Source of the DNA: Pusillimonas sp.
Lineage (GTDB): Bacteria > Pseudomonadota > Gammaproteobacteria > Burkholderiales > Burkholderiaceae_B
DNA: 64,000 nucleotides
Assembly: GCF_029263785.1 (NCBI RefSeq)
Contig: NZ_JAJUFE010000007.1
Location: 24,251 to 88,250, forward strand
Reading direction: 5' to 3'
Part shown: piece by piece, positions 1-7,628 of the stretch
Numbering within the stretch: position 1 is the stretch's first letter
Layout: every line of letters begins with the position of its first letter
Notes under the pieces: generated by a model
Told to the model about the DNA's origin: nothing
What the model saw: the letters and a program-made list of their open reading frames with translations, nothing else
Database searches by the model: none
Translations under genes and position numbers: made by a program

Positions 1-393
1 CAAAAAGGAGGCCCAGGGTTCAATGGGGGCCGGCCAGGCGATCTGTATGTCAGGATGCAGCTTCAGCCGCACCCAATTTTTCGGGCAAGCAATCGCGATC
101 TGTATATCGATCTTCCGCTTGCCCCCTGGGAAGCCGCTCTGGGTGCAACGGTCGAGGTACCCACACTGGGCGGGCTGGTCGAACTTCGCATACCCGAAGG
201 CACGGTGGCCGGCAGGAAGCTTCGACTTTCGGGTCGCGGCCTGCCCGATGCCTCAGGCAAACACGGCGATCTTTACGCCATTGCAAAAATAGACATCCCT
301 TCAAAGCTCTCAGCGCGTGAGCGCGAACTGTTTCAACAGCTGGCTGCGGAATCCCGCTTTAATCCACGCTCGTTTCCGGAGGCACGCTCATGA
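1..393 (+). CDS. cbpA: DnaJ-type co-chaperone CbpA, C-terminal part (5' end outside window)
   Basis: The reading frame is open from base 1, so only the last 130 residues are visible; the J-domain would lie upstream. What remains is the DnaJ C-terminal substrate-binding fold: the GDLYVR and HPIFR strands, an EAALG turn and the VEVPTLGG and LRIPEGT stretches that recur in DnaJ/CbpA. No CxxCxGxG zinc-finger repeats are seen in this part, as in CbpA. The stop overlaps the start of the next gene by four bases (ATGA), and that gene is CbpM-like. This pairing favours CbpA over DnaJ. Known role: DnaK co-chaperone and nucleoid-associated protein. Completeness at the N-terminus cannot be judged. Confidence 0.9.
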   Translation, partial: QKGGPGFNGGRPGDLYVRMQLQPHPIFRASNRDLYIDLPLAPWEAALGATVEVPTLGGLVELRIPEGTVAGRKLRLSGRGLPDASGKHGDLYAIAKIDIPSKLSARERELFQQLAAESRFNPRSFPEARS

Positions 394-707
394 CCACTAC
401 GATTACTGAAAGCGTCTGGCTGAACACGTCGGACATTTGCTCGTTCGACCACGTCATCGAAGTGTCCGGACTAAGCGCCGACGAACTCCACGAACTGATC
501 GACATGGGCATAATCCAGCCTTCGAGCTCCAAGGCCAATGCCCTGTTTTTCAGGATGGAATGCATAGTCATTGCGCGCAAGGCGCGGCAGCTGCGGGACG
601 ACTTCGAACTGGACACCCGTGGCTTGGCGCTGGCCCTCAGCCTGCTGCGCAAGATGGATGAGCTTGAATCCGAAATTGCACAACTTCGAGCGCGATTGAT
701 GCGATAG
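390..707 (+). CDS. cbpM: Chaperone modulator CbpM
   Basis: A 105-residue protein translated from an ATGA overlap with cbpA. It has the MerR-like organisation of the CbpM family: an N-terminal helical segment (VWLNTSDICSF, residues about 9-19), an LHELIDMGIIQP helix, and a C-terminal coiled coil (LLRKMDELESEIAQLRARL). Known family role: CbpM binds the CbpA J-domain and blocks its stimulation of DnaK. Strict coupling to cbpA and a normal length support the assignment. Family recognition is by pattern and genomic position. Confidence 0.85.
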   Translation: MTTTITESVWLNTSDICSFDHVIEVSGLSADELHELIDMGIIQPSSSKANALFFRMECIVIARKARQLRDDFELDTRGLALALSLLRKMDELESEIAQLRARLMR

Positions 708-719
708 TGCGTGAAATTT

Positions 720-1640
720 TCAACTCAACGACGTGTCCAGCACCATCATCAGCACAAATCCCAGTATCAAACCGCCAGTGGCCCAGGCCTCATGACCTTG
801 CCTGTGCGACTCAGGGATGATCTCGTGGCTGATGACAAATAGCATCGCGCCCGCCGCGGCTGCCAGGCCCCAGGGCAACAGTGCGCTGGATATGCCCAAC
901 ACCATCACGCCCAACACTGCTGCCAGGGGCTCGATGAGTCCCGACAGCATGGCGATACAGGCCGAGAGACGCCGGCTATATCCAGCCGAGCACAATGCCA
1001 GCGCCACCACCATGCCTTCGGGTATATCCTGAATCGAAATGCCTGCCGCCAACGATTGGGCACCTACGGAATCAGTACCGGCGAAAGCTACCCCAATGGC
1101 GAGTCCTTCGGGGAAGTTATGCAGCATGATCGCCAGCGTAAACAGCCAGGCGCGGCGCATGGCGCGTTTGCGGCCCCCCTCCACACCCTTGACGAAATGC
1201 TCGTGAGGAGTCAGTTGGTCGATCAAAAACAATGCCCCTGCTCCCAGCAAGATGCCCAACCCGACCAGGCTGCTTCCTGCCCACGCGCTGGCACCCTGTT
1301 CTGCCGCAACGTGTAGCGCCGGCAATATGAGCGAGAAGCCACTGGCCGCCAACATGACGCCGGCACCGAAACCCATCATCGTATCGATGAAGCGCTGTGA
1401 GTAGGTCTGGGAGAACAGAAGTGGCAGGGTTCCCAGGGCAGTTGCCGCGGCCGCCGCCATGCCGCCCCACAGGGCACCGCGCATTGCCCAGTTCCCCGCC
1501 AGGATCTGCTGACAGACATGCAGGCCCAGCATGCACAGGACAAGCCCCATGACGACCCACAGCCATCGCGGGCCTCCAAAAGGAGACGTGCCGGCCTTTT
1601 GCTTGTCTCGGGTCAATGCAGCGGGTTCGTCCATTTTCAT
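720..1640 (-). CDS. ZIP-family divalent metal transporter (GufA/ZupT-like)
   Basis: A 306-residue membrane protein with about eight hydrophobic segments. Two metal-site motifs of ZIP transporters are visible: HNFPEG (His about residue 174) and QDIPEG (about 204). A third, HEIIPESHR, lies near the C-terminus. The family imports Zn(II), Fe(II) or other divalent metals across the inner membrane; the substrate cannot be told here. I start at the ATG giving MKMDEPAA, because upstream in-frame codons run into the preceding LysR gene. It lies 22 bases downstream of that gene on the same strand, so co-transcription is likely. Confidence 0.88.
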   Translation of the reverse strand: MKMDEPAALTRDKQKAGTSPFGGPRWLWVVMGLVLCMLGLHVCQQILAGNWAMRGALWGGMAAAAATALGTLPLLFSQTYSQRFIDTMMGFGAGVMLAASGFSLILPALHVAAEQGASAWAGSSLVGLGILLGAGALFLIDQLTPHEHFVKGVEGGRKRAMRRAWLFTLAIMLHNFPEGLAIGVAFAGTDSVGAQSLAAGISIQDIPEGMVVALALCSAGYSRRLSACIAMLSGLIEPLAAVLGVMVLGISSALLPWGLAAAAGAMLFVISHEIIPESHRQGHEAWATGGLILGFVLMMVLDTSLS

Positions 1641-1662
1641 CCTGGGTTTTGCGTGAGCGCCT

Positions 1663-2574
1663 TTACAGGGGAGTTTCGTGTTCCTGGAGCATGCTTGAAA
1701 AAGCTCGGGCAGCCGGAGAGAGCGGACGCTGAGCACGCTTAAGCAGATATAGCGGCCTGCGAAAACTCTTTGCCCCGCCGATGTTCATGGTAGCCAGACG
1801 TCCCAAGGCGAGCAAGTCCTGCACGACAACCGCTGGCAGCATCGCCACCCCAAGGCCCTGCGAGACCGAGCGTGCAATACCCTCGTTGCTGCCAACTTCG
1901 ATCAGATGGTTCCACTGCACTCCCTCGGCTTGCATGAGTCGTTCGGTGACCTCACGCGTGCCCGAGCCGGGCTCGCGGACCAGCCACCGTGCGGCCGAAA
2001 GCGTAACAGAATCCACAGCATCGACGCCTGCCAACGGGGTTTCGGGCCCAGTGACCAGCACGAGCGACTCTTCCCGCCAGTGCAAAGAGCTGACACCCGG
2101 GTCGGTCACCCCGCCCTCCACCACTGCTATATCGACTTCGCAGTCGAGCAGACCCTGACTGATGGCGGCGGTATTGCCTACTACCATCTGAAGCTCGATG
2201 TCCGGAAACCTGTTTGCGTACATGGCAAGGTGTGTGGGAAGCCAATAGCCTGCCACCGTAGTGCTAGCACCCACTGTCAGGGCGCCCTTTTTAATTCCGG
2301 TCCGGGCACCCAGATCATCAAGCGCAGCCCGCTCCAGCGCAAAGATTCCCCGGGCGTGTTCGTATAAGGCGCGGCCTGCCTCTGTCAGGCGTAAACCGCT
2401 CTTTGCACGCGCACCACCGCGTTCTATCAATGCCAGCCCCAGTTGACCTTCCAGTTCTCGGACGGCCTTCGACGCCGCAGACTGGCTGATGTGCAGGAGC
2501 TCTGCCCCGCGAGAAAAGCTGCCGCTTGTGGCAACCGTGAAAAAAATTCGAGTCAGATGAAGATTGAGTCGCAT
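1663..2574 (-). CDS. LysR-family transcriptional regulator (YeiE/CysB-like), divergent from yeiH
   Basis: A 303-residue LTTR. It has an N-terminal winged helix-turn-helix (residues 1-60, with SGSFSRGAELLHISQSAASKA as the recognition region) and a LysR substrate-binding domain (VGASTTVAGYWLP onward, GVTDPGV, VREPGSGTREV). REPGSGTR is typical of the group controlling sulfur or CO2-fixation genes. The chosen start, MRLNLHL, leaves the 17-bp palindrome at 2584-2600 in the promoter; an alternative start four codons upstream would run into it. The divergent neighbour is a YeiH-type exporter, as in the YeiE-YeiH pair of enterobacteria, so it probably controls that gene. The effector is unknown. Confidence 0.88.
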   Translation of the reverse strand: MRLNLHLTRIFFTVATSGSFSRGAELLHISQSAASKAVRELEGQLGLALIERGGARAKSGLRLTEAGRALYEHARGIFALERAALDDLGARTGIKKGALTVGASTTVAGYWLPTHLAMYANRFPDIELQMVVGNTAAISQGLLDCEVDIAVVEGGVTDPGVSSLHWREESLVLVTGPETPLAGVDAVDSVTLSAARWLVREPGSGTREVTERLMQAEGVQWNHLIEVGSNEGIARSVSQGLGVAMLPAVVVQDLLALGRLATMNIGGAKSFRRPLYLLKRAQRPLSPAARAFSSMLQEHETPL

Positions 2575-2583
2575 CACACACCC

Positions 2584-2600
2584 CATGAGTTTTACTCATG
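2584..2600. promoter_or_regulatory. Palindromic LysR-type operator between the LysR gene and yeiH
   Basis: CATGAGTTTTACTCATG is a perfect inverted repeat with 7-base arms and a TTT centre. It contains the LTTR T-N11-A signature (TGAGT...ACTCA). A further half-site, ACTCAT, lies at 2624-2629, 30 bases (about three helical turns) from the first and overlapping the predicted -35 of yeiH. Binding by the neighbouring LysR protein is inferred from position. Confidence 0.65.
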
Positions 2601-2619
2601 AAAATGGGAAAAATGGGTA

Positions 2620-2647
2620 TTGGACTCATATTACTGGAAACTATAAG
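2620..2647 (+). promoter_or_regulatory. Putative sigma-70 promoter for yeiH
   Basis: TTGGAC (2620-2625), a 16-base spacer and TATAAG (2642-2647) fit a sigma-70 promoter. Transcription would start near 2654, after the upstream in-frame ATG at 2598. This supports the ATG at 2685 as the yeiH start. The second ACTCAT operator half-site overlaps the -35. Confidence 0.5.
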
Positions 2648-2684
2648 CTTACGCCCGAGAGTTTTACATATCCAAGGCCATTTC

Positions 2685-3731
2685 ATGACGCAGTCGGCAG
2701 CAGCTTCACCACAACCCGCCCTCCTCAGCCAACCGGGTCTTGTTCCCGGACTTGTCCTTACCTTCGCACTTGCAGCCGGCAGCACAGGGTTGGCGAAATT
2801 GCCCTGGTTGTCGAGCGCGGGCTTGAGTGTGCTGACCTTGGCCATTATCCTGGGCATGCTCGTCGGGAACACAATCTTCCCTTCATTCGCGGATCGCGCC
2901 GATGCGGGCGTTGATTTTTCAAAGAACATCCTGTTGCGCACAGGCATTGTTTTCTTCGGCTTCCGCATCACGTTCCAGGATATTGCGCAAGTGGGTTGGG
3001 CCGGAGTTGTCATCGCTGCGCTTATCGTTGGTGGTACCTTCCTGTTGGCCGTAGTTCTGGGAACAAGGGTTTTCCGGCTGGATAAGCACACGGCAATGTT
3101 GATAGGTGCAGGAAGCGCCATATGCGGTGCTGCAGCCGTCATGGCTACTGAACCTGTGGTTAAAGGCAAACCGCAGCAGGTTACTGTTGCGGTCGCAACA
3201 GTGGTGATATTTGGCACATTGGCCATGTTTGCCTACCCGTTCCTTTTTTCGCTTTCAGGGCTCGACGATCTGGCATTCGGTGTCTATATTGGTTCCACCG
3301 TACATGAGGTTGCCCAGGTGGTCGCCGCCGGTGCAGCAGTCAGCGAACATGTAGCCGCGACGGCGGTAATCGAAAAAATGATTCGGGTCATGATGCTTGC
3401 CCCGTTCTTGCTGGTGTTATCGGTGATTGTGTCGCGCAATCAGTCCACGGCGTCGAATCGACGCATCGTCATCCCCTGGTTTGCCGTTCTTTTTATTGTT
3501 GCAGCCGGAGTCAATTCGTCGAATATTTTGCCTGCATCGCTGGTAGAAGGCATTTTGCACATAGACATGATGCTGCTGGCCATGGCCATGGCTGCACTGG
3601 GTCTGCGCACGCGATTCGCTTCATTGCGACAGGCAGGCCTGCGACCCATCCTGCTTGCAGCGACATTGTTTGCATTCCTGGTGGTCGGCGGCTTGGGGAT
3701 CAACGTTGCGGTAAGTTCGCTGCTAGCCTGA
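2685..3731 (+). CDS. yeiH: YeiH/UPF0324-family putative sulfate/sulfite-type exporter
   Basis: A 348-residue polytopic membrane protein with about ten hydrophobic segments. Conserved family features are seen: ILGMLVGN near the first loops, FSKNILLRTGIVFFGF, GAGSAICGAAAV and GSTVHEVAQVVAAG. The ATG at 2685 follows AAGG and lies downstream of the predicted promoter. Enterobacterial YeiH sits beside the LysR regulator YeiE, as here, and has been linked to sulfite/sulfonate stress; the transported substrate is not certain. The gene converges on the sigma-54 activator, with 12 bases between stops and no clear terminator. Confidence 0.85.
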   Translation: MTQSAAASPQPALLSQPGLVPGLVLTFALAAGSTGLAKLPWLSSAGLSVLTLAIILGMLVGNTIFPSFADRADAGVDFSKNILLRTGIVFFGFRITFQDIAQVGWAGVVIAALIVGGTFLLAVVLGTRVFRLDKHTAMLIGAGSAICGAAAVMATEPVVKGKPQQVTVAVATVVIFGTLAMFAYPFLFSLSGLDDLAFGVYIGSTVHEVAQVVAAGAAVSEHVAATAVIEKMIRVMMLAPFLLVLSVIVSRNQSTASNRRIVIPWFAVLFIVAAGVNSSNILPASLVEGILHIDMMLLAMAMAALGLRTRFASLRQAGLRPILLAATLFAFLVVGGLGINVAVSSLLA

Positions 3732-3743
3732 TTCCGGCTGCCT

Positions 3744-4706
3744 TTACGCAACTTTGAACATGTACCCCTGTTTGCGGAACTCTTCGAGCCGGTTATATAG
3801 GGTTTTGGGGCTGATTCCCAGGGCCATGGCGGTTCGACGCTTGTCGCCACCATAATAATCCAGGGTGGCCATGATTACGGCACGCTGTGCTGAATCAAGG
3901 GGTGTTCCAACCGAAATCTTGAGCAAGCCGTGCTTTACATCGGGCAGACGCGGCTGGACATTGGCGCTTAGCTGAGGTATCTCGACTTCGTCGTCGGCCA
4001 GGATAAATGCCCGCGTGACGGTGTTTTTCAACTCGCGGATGTTGCCCGGCCAGTGATAGCTTTCGAGCTGGAACAAGGCGTCGGGTGCAAATACCTTTTT
4101 TGTGCCTTCCTGCTCGTTAAGTTCGTTGAGAAAACGCTGCGCCAGGTAGGGAATATCGCTTTTACGTTCACGTAAAGCAGGTACGCGCACTGGAAATACC
4201 GCCAGACGATACAACAGGTCTGAACGGAAGGTATGGGCCTGGACGGCCGCCTTGGGATCACGGTTGGTGGCCGCGATAATGCGCACATTCACTTTTTTTT
4301 GCTCGGTACCGCCGACACTGAAATAGCTGCCGTTTTCGAGGACGCGCAGCAACTGGACCTGCACCGATAACGGCATTTCGGTAATTTCATCCAGAAACAG
4401 CGTGCCCATGTGAGCACGCCCGAAACAGCCTTCGGTACTGGTGACTGCTCCGGTGAAGCTTCCTTTCTCGTGGCCGAAAAGTTCACTTTCGGCCAACGAT
4501 GGACTGATCGCGCCACAGTTGACCGCAACGAATGGCTGCTTGCGACGCGAGCTTCTGTCGTGAATGGCACGCGCCACAACCTCTTTACCGGTGCCGCTTT
4601 CACCTATGATCAAGACACTGGCAGAGGTGGGTGCCGCTTTGACAATTGCTCTGGCCAGCCGAAATGCTCCTGCAGAGTGACCGAGAAACCGTGAAGTTTT
4701 TATCAT
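3744..4706 (-). CDS. Sensor-less sigma-54-dependent transcriptional activator (AAA+ plus Fis-type HTH)
   Basis: A 320-residue enhancer-binding protein consisting almost only of the AAA+ domain and a C-terminal Fis-like HTH. Walker A GESGTGKE is at 35-42, Walker B GTLFLDE at 101-107 and the HTH about 288-312 ([18 protein letters not shown]). The sigma-54-contacting loop reads GSFTGA (82-87) instead of GAFTGA, a conservative variant. No receiver, GAF or PAS domain precedes the AAA+ module, so it resembles PspF and is probably controlled by a separate protein or by its own expression. It lies downstream of the cytochrome bd operon. I found no convincing TGGCAC-N5-TTGC site upstream of cydA, so its targets are unknown. 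Confidence 0.88.
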   Translation of the reverse strand: MIKTSRFLGHSAGAFRLARAIVKAAPTSASVLIIGESGTGKEVVARAIHDRSSRRKQPFVAVNCGAISPSLAESELFGHEKGSFTGAVTSTEGCFGRAHMGTLFLDEITEMPLSVQVQLLRVLENGSYFSVGGTEQKKVNVRIIAATNRDPKAAVQAHTFRSDLLYRLAVFPVRVPALRERKSDIPYLAQRFLNELNEQEGTKKVFAPDALFQLESYHWPGNIRELKNTVTRAFILADDEVEIPQLSANVQPRLPDVKHGLLKISVGTPLDSAQRAVIMATLDYYGGDKRRTAMALGISPKTLYNRLEEFRKQGYMFKVA

Positions 4707-4781
4707 GAGTGAAGCCTGATTTCGAGCAAAAATGGAGCATTGTCGCCCCGCCTTCCGGTGGATGGTATGTCGAATGGTAAA

Positions 4782-4842
4782 ACGTTACTGCTATTAAGAA
4801 AATAAGTATTAGTCAGGTAAACGTAACATTTCATACGTTACG
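4782..4842. promoter_or_regulatory. Cluster of GTAACG half-sites upstream of the sigma-54 activator gene
   Basis: Three related half-sites occur in the 131-base gap: ACGTTAC (4782-4788), ACGTAAC (4821-4827) and GTTACG (4837-4842). The last two form an inverted repeat CGTAAC-N9-GTTACG whose right arm overlaps the stop codon of the upstream DUF2474 gene. It could be an operator or enhancer for the activator gene, or a weak hairpin ending the cyd operon. Which is undecided. Confidence 0.35.
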
Positions 4843-4981
4843 AGTTGAATCCCGCCCAGCCCATGACAAGCCGAAGCAGGTGCGCCACGAGCGCAAGCGC
4901 TGCGACACCGATGGCCCAAAGAACTGCCATCCACCCCACGCGGCTGGCCCAGCGCCTTCTGCCACCCTGAAGATCGCCCAT
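4838..4981 (-). CDS. DUF2474-family small membrane protein of the cytochrome bd operon
   Basis: A 47-residue protein with a basic N-terminus (GGRRRWASR) and one membrane segment (residues about 17-40, VGWMAVLWAIGVAALALVAH). Its ATG overlaps the cydB stop (TGATG), showing translational coupling. DUF2474 proteins sit downstream of CIO-type cydB in other proteobacteria and occupy the position of CydX/CydZ-type small subunits. A stabilising accessory-subunit role is inferred from this placement. Confidence 0.72.
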   Translation of the reverse strand: MGDLQGGRRRWASRVGWMAVLWAIGVAALALVAHLLRLVMGWAGFNS

Positions 4982-5988
4982 CAGTGATAGCCCTCGCCGT
5001 GCCTCACTTTGCCACGGAAGACATAATATGACCACCCGGTGTACATCAGGATAATGGGCATTATCAGCAGCGCCCCTACCAATGCAAAGCCCTGGCTTTG
5101 CGGCGGGCCGGAAGCATCCCAGATGCTGATGTCCGGCGGTATGATGCTGGGCCAGATACTGATGCCCAGTCCGCTATAGCCTAGAAATATCAATATCAGG
5201 GTAAGCACGAACGGCCCGGCGTGGGGTTTTTGGCCGAGCATTGCCAGCAAGTAGTATGCCGAGACGGCTACGAGTATGGGTACAGGTGCAAACCACAACA
5301 GATTCGGCATACTGAACCAGCGTTCACCAATTGCCGGATGCGCAACAGGCGTCCACAAGCTGATCACCACAATGACGCCGAGCAATGTAAAGGTCAAGGG
5401 CCGCGCCAGCGCGCGCATGCGGTCATAAAGCAGGCCTTCAGTCTTGAAGATCAGCCACGTGCAACCCAACAAGGCATACGCAACAATCAGACCCAGACCG
5501 GTAAAAATGGAAAATGGATGGATCCAGTCCAGCGCTCCACCGGCATACGCGCGGTCGACGACGGGCAAACCGTCGATATAGGCACCCAGCACCACGCCTT
5601 GAAAGAACGTCGCGCAAAAAGAGCCAAAAATAAAGGCCTTGTCCCACCAATGCCGTTTATCGGCACCTGCCTTGAATCGAAACTCGAAAGCAACTCCGCG
5701 AAAAATCAGCCCCAACAGCATGAAGATCAAGGGCAACATGAAGGCATGAAGGATGACGGCATACGCCAGAGGAAACGCCGCAAGCAGCCCCGCTCCCCCC
5801 AACACCAGCCAGGTTTCGTTACCGTCCCACACGGGGGCAACCGTGTTCATCATCACGTCGCGGTCGTGCTCATCGGGCATGAACGGAAATAATATGCCGA
5901 TTCCAAGATCGAACCCGTCCATGATGACGTACATGAGGATTCCGAAAAGAATGATAATGGCCCACAAAAGTGGAAGATCGATACCCAT
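4981..5988 (-). CDS. cydB: Cytochrome bd-type (cyanide-insensitive) ubiquinol oxidase subunit II
   Basis: A 335-residue integral membrane protein of the CydB/CioB family with about eight transmembrane helices. It opens with the family pattern LLWAIIILFGILMYVIMDGFDLGIG and continues with WDGNETWLVLGG, near where the quinol oxidase subunits contact each other. It pairs with subunit I, which ends two bases upstream of its start, and is followed by DUF2474. Function: with CydA it oxidises quinol and reduces O2 to water at high affinity without pumping protons. CioB-type naming rests on the short Q loop of its partner. Confidence 0.95.
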   Translation of the reverse strand: MGIDLPLLWAIIILFGILMYVIMDGFDLGIGILFPFMPDEHDRDVMMNTVAPVWDGNETWLVLGGAGLLAAFPLAYAVILHAFMLPLIFMLLGLIFRGVAFEFRFKAGADKRHWWDKAFIFGSFCATFFQGVVLGAYIDGLPVVDRAYAGGALDWIHPFSIFTGLGLIVAYALLGCTWLIFKTEGLLYDRMRALARPLTFTLLGVIVVISLWTPVAHPAIGERWFSMPNLLWFAPVPILVAVSAYYLLAMLGQKPHAGPFVLTLILIFLGYSGLGISIWPSIIPPDISIWDASGPPQSQGFALVGALLIMPIILMYTGWSYYVFRGKVRHGEGYH

Positions 5989-5990
5989 CC

Positions 5991-7400
5991 TTATCCCCTT
6001 TCCTGGTTGGCCTTGCTGTGCTCGGCCGCGGAAAGCGGTCTGGCAGGCGTACGATGCTCTCCTGGCCCCCCTTCCTGCGGCTCATGCCTGAGCGGGCCGG
6101 TGCGTATCAGTCTCAGAATGTAGACAATACCCGCACCGAACAGAATGAAATACACGATAATGAACAGAACCAGCGTCAGGCCCACCTCGGCGGCATTATG
6201 AGGCGTGACGGCATCGGCCGTTCGCATCAGTCCATGAATAATCCAGGGCTGTCGCCCGATCTCGGTGGTATACCAGCCTGCGAGTATCGCCACCAGGCCG
6301 CTGGCACCCATGCAAAGCGCAAAGCGATGCAACCCCCGCTGCGCATATAAAGTGCCACGCCATCTGGCCACGGCACCCCACAGCGCCAGGGCGATCATCA
6401 ACAATCCCAGCCCGACCATGATGCGGAACGTCCAGAACACGACTAATGAATTGGGGCGATCTTCGGGTGCGAACTCTTTCAGGCCCTTGAACTGACCACG
6501 CCAGCTATGCGTAAGGATCAGGCTTCCCAAATGCGGCACATTGACCGCGAACCGGGTGCGTTCCTCTTCCATGTCGGGCCAGCCAATCAAGGTCAGGGGT
6601 ACCGCTTCGCCCGGCTTGTTTTCCCAATGCCCCTCGATGGCGGCTATCTTGGCCGGCTGGTGTTCAAGAGTATTCAGTCCGTGAAAATCTCCCACGACTG
6701 CCTGCAATGGCGCAACAAACAGCAGCATCCACATGGCCATCGAGAGCATCTTGCGTACAGCCGGATTGTCATTACCCCGCAACAAGTGCCATCCGGCGGA
6801 CGCGGCGACCATTAAGGCCGTTGCCAGGTAGGCAGCTAGCGTCATGTGGATCAGCCGGTACGGAAAGGAGGGGTTGAGGATCACGGCGAACCAATCCACT
6901 GGTATTACCTGATTATTGACGATCTCGTAACCCTGCGGTGTGTGCATCCAGCTATTGGAAGCCAGGATCCACGTGGCTGATATCAGGGTACCCAGTGCCA
7001 CCATTACGGTAGAGAAAAAATGCAGCCCGGGGCCCACCCGTTTCCAGCCGAATAACATTACGCCCAAAAAACCGGCTTCCAGAAAAAATGCGGTAAGAAC
7101 CTCGTAAGCCAGGAGCGGGCCGGTTATGCTGCCGGCGAAATCAGAGAACGCGCTCCAGTTGGTTCCGAACTGATAGGCCATGACAACGCCCGAAACCACT
7201 CCCATACCGAAATTCACTGCGAAAATCTTGATCCAGAAATGATAAAGATCGCGATAAATGACGTTGGCAGTGCGCAACCAGCAGGCCTCGAGTACAGCAA
7301 GATAGCTGGCGAGCCCGATGGTGATGGCGGGAAAAATAATGTGGAACGAGATGGTGAAGCCAAATTGAATGCGGGACAACATCAAGGCATCGAGTTCCAT
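5991..7400 (-). CDS. cydA: Cytochrome bd-type ubiquinol oxidase subunit I (CIO-like)
   Basis: A 469-residue haem-bearing subunit. Visible markers: the N-terminal haem-ligand region FTISFHIIFPAITIG, the GLNTLEHQPAKIAAIEGHWE stretch of the Q-loop start, and GRQPWIIHGLMRTADAV near the C-terminus. It is clearly shorter than the roughly 520-residue E. coli CydA because the quinol-binding loop is short, as in the cyanide-insensitive oxidases (CioA) of Pseudomonas. It is first in the operon cydA-cydB-DUF2474. The 228 bases upstream hold a TATAGT -10-like element (minus strand, 7503-7508) but no good -35. Role: low-oxygen or cyanide/sulfide-tolerant respiration. Confidence 0.95.
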   Translation of the reverse strand: MELDALMLSRIQFGFTISFHIIFPAITIGLASYLAVLEACWLRTANVIYRDLYHFWIKIFAVNFGMGVVSGVVMAYQFGTNWSAFSDFAGSITGPLLAYEVLTAFFLEAGFLGVMLFGWKRVGPGLHFFSTVMVALGTLISATWILASNSWMHTPQGYEIVNNQVIPVDWFAVILNPSFPYRLIHMTLAAYLATALMVAASAGWHLLRGNDNPAVRKMLSMAMWMLLFVAPLQAVVGDFHGLNTLEHQPAKIAAIEGHWENKPGEAVPLTLIGWPDMEEERTRFAVNVPHLGSLILTHSWRGQFKGLKEFAPEDRPNSLVVFWTFRIMVGLGLLMIALALWGAVARWRGTLYAQRGLHRFALCMGASGLVAILAGWYTTEIGRQPWIIHGLMRTADAVTPHNAAEVGLTLVLFIIVYFILFGAGIVYILRLIRTGPLRHEPQEGGPGEHRTPARPLSAAEHSKANQERG

Positions 7401-7628
7401 TCCTGCGCTCCTGTAGGCGATAGAGACTGGTGTCAGTGCATGCTGGCAGGCCGACTGACTTACACACGCAAGACAACGTCGACAGCCAATCCCTGGGCCA
7501 CACTATAGCGCCACTTTTCCTGGCAAACCAGACAACAGGCTCCTTTTGTAGATTTACTGGGCATTTGAGCGCCTCGGTCGCTCATGGGCATGTTGCTTGC
7601 CGCTGCACGTTGCAATGAAGGAGGCCAT

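Noticed and set aside
7401..7628. A sigma-54 promoter upstream of cydA for the nearby activator
   Set aside because: I found no TGGCAC-N5-TTGC-like sequence in the region on the correct strand.
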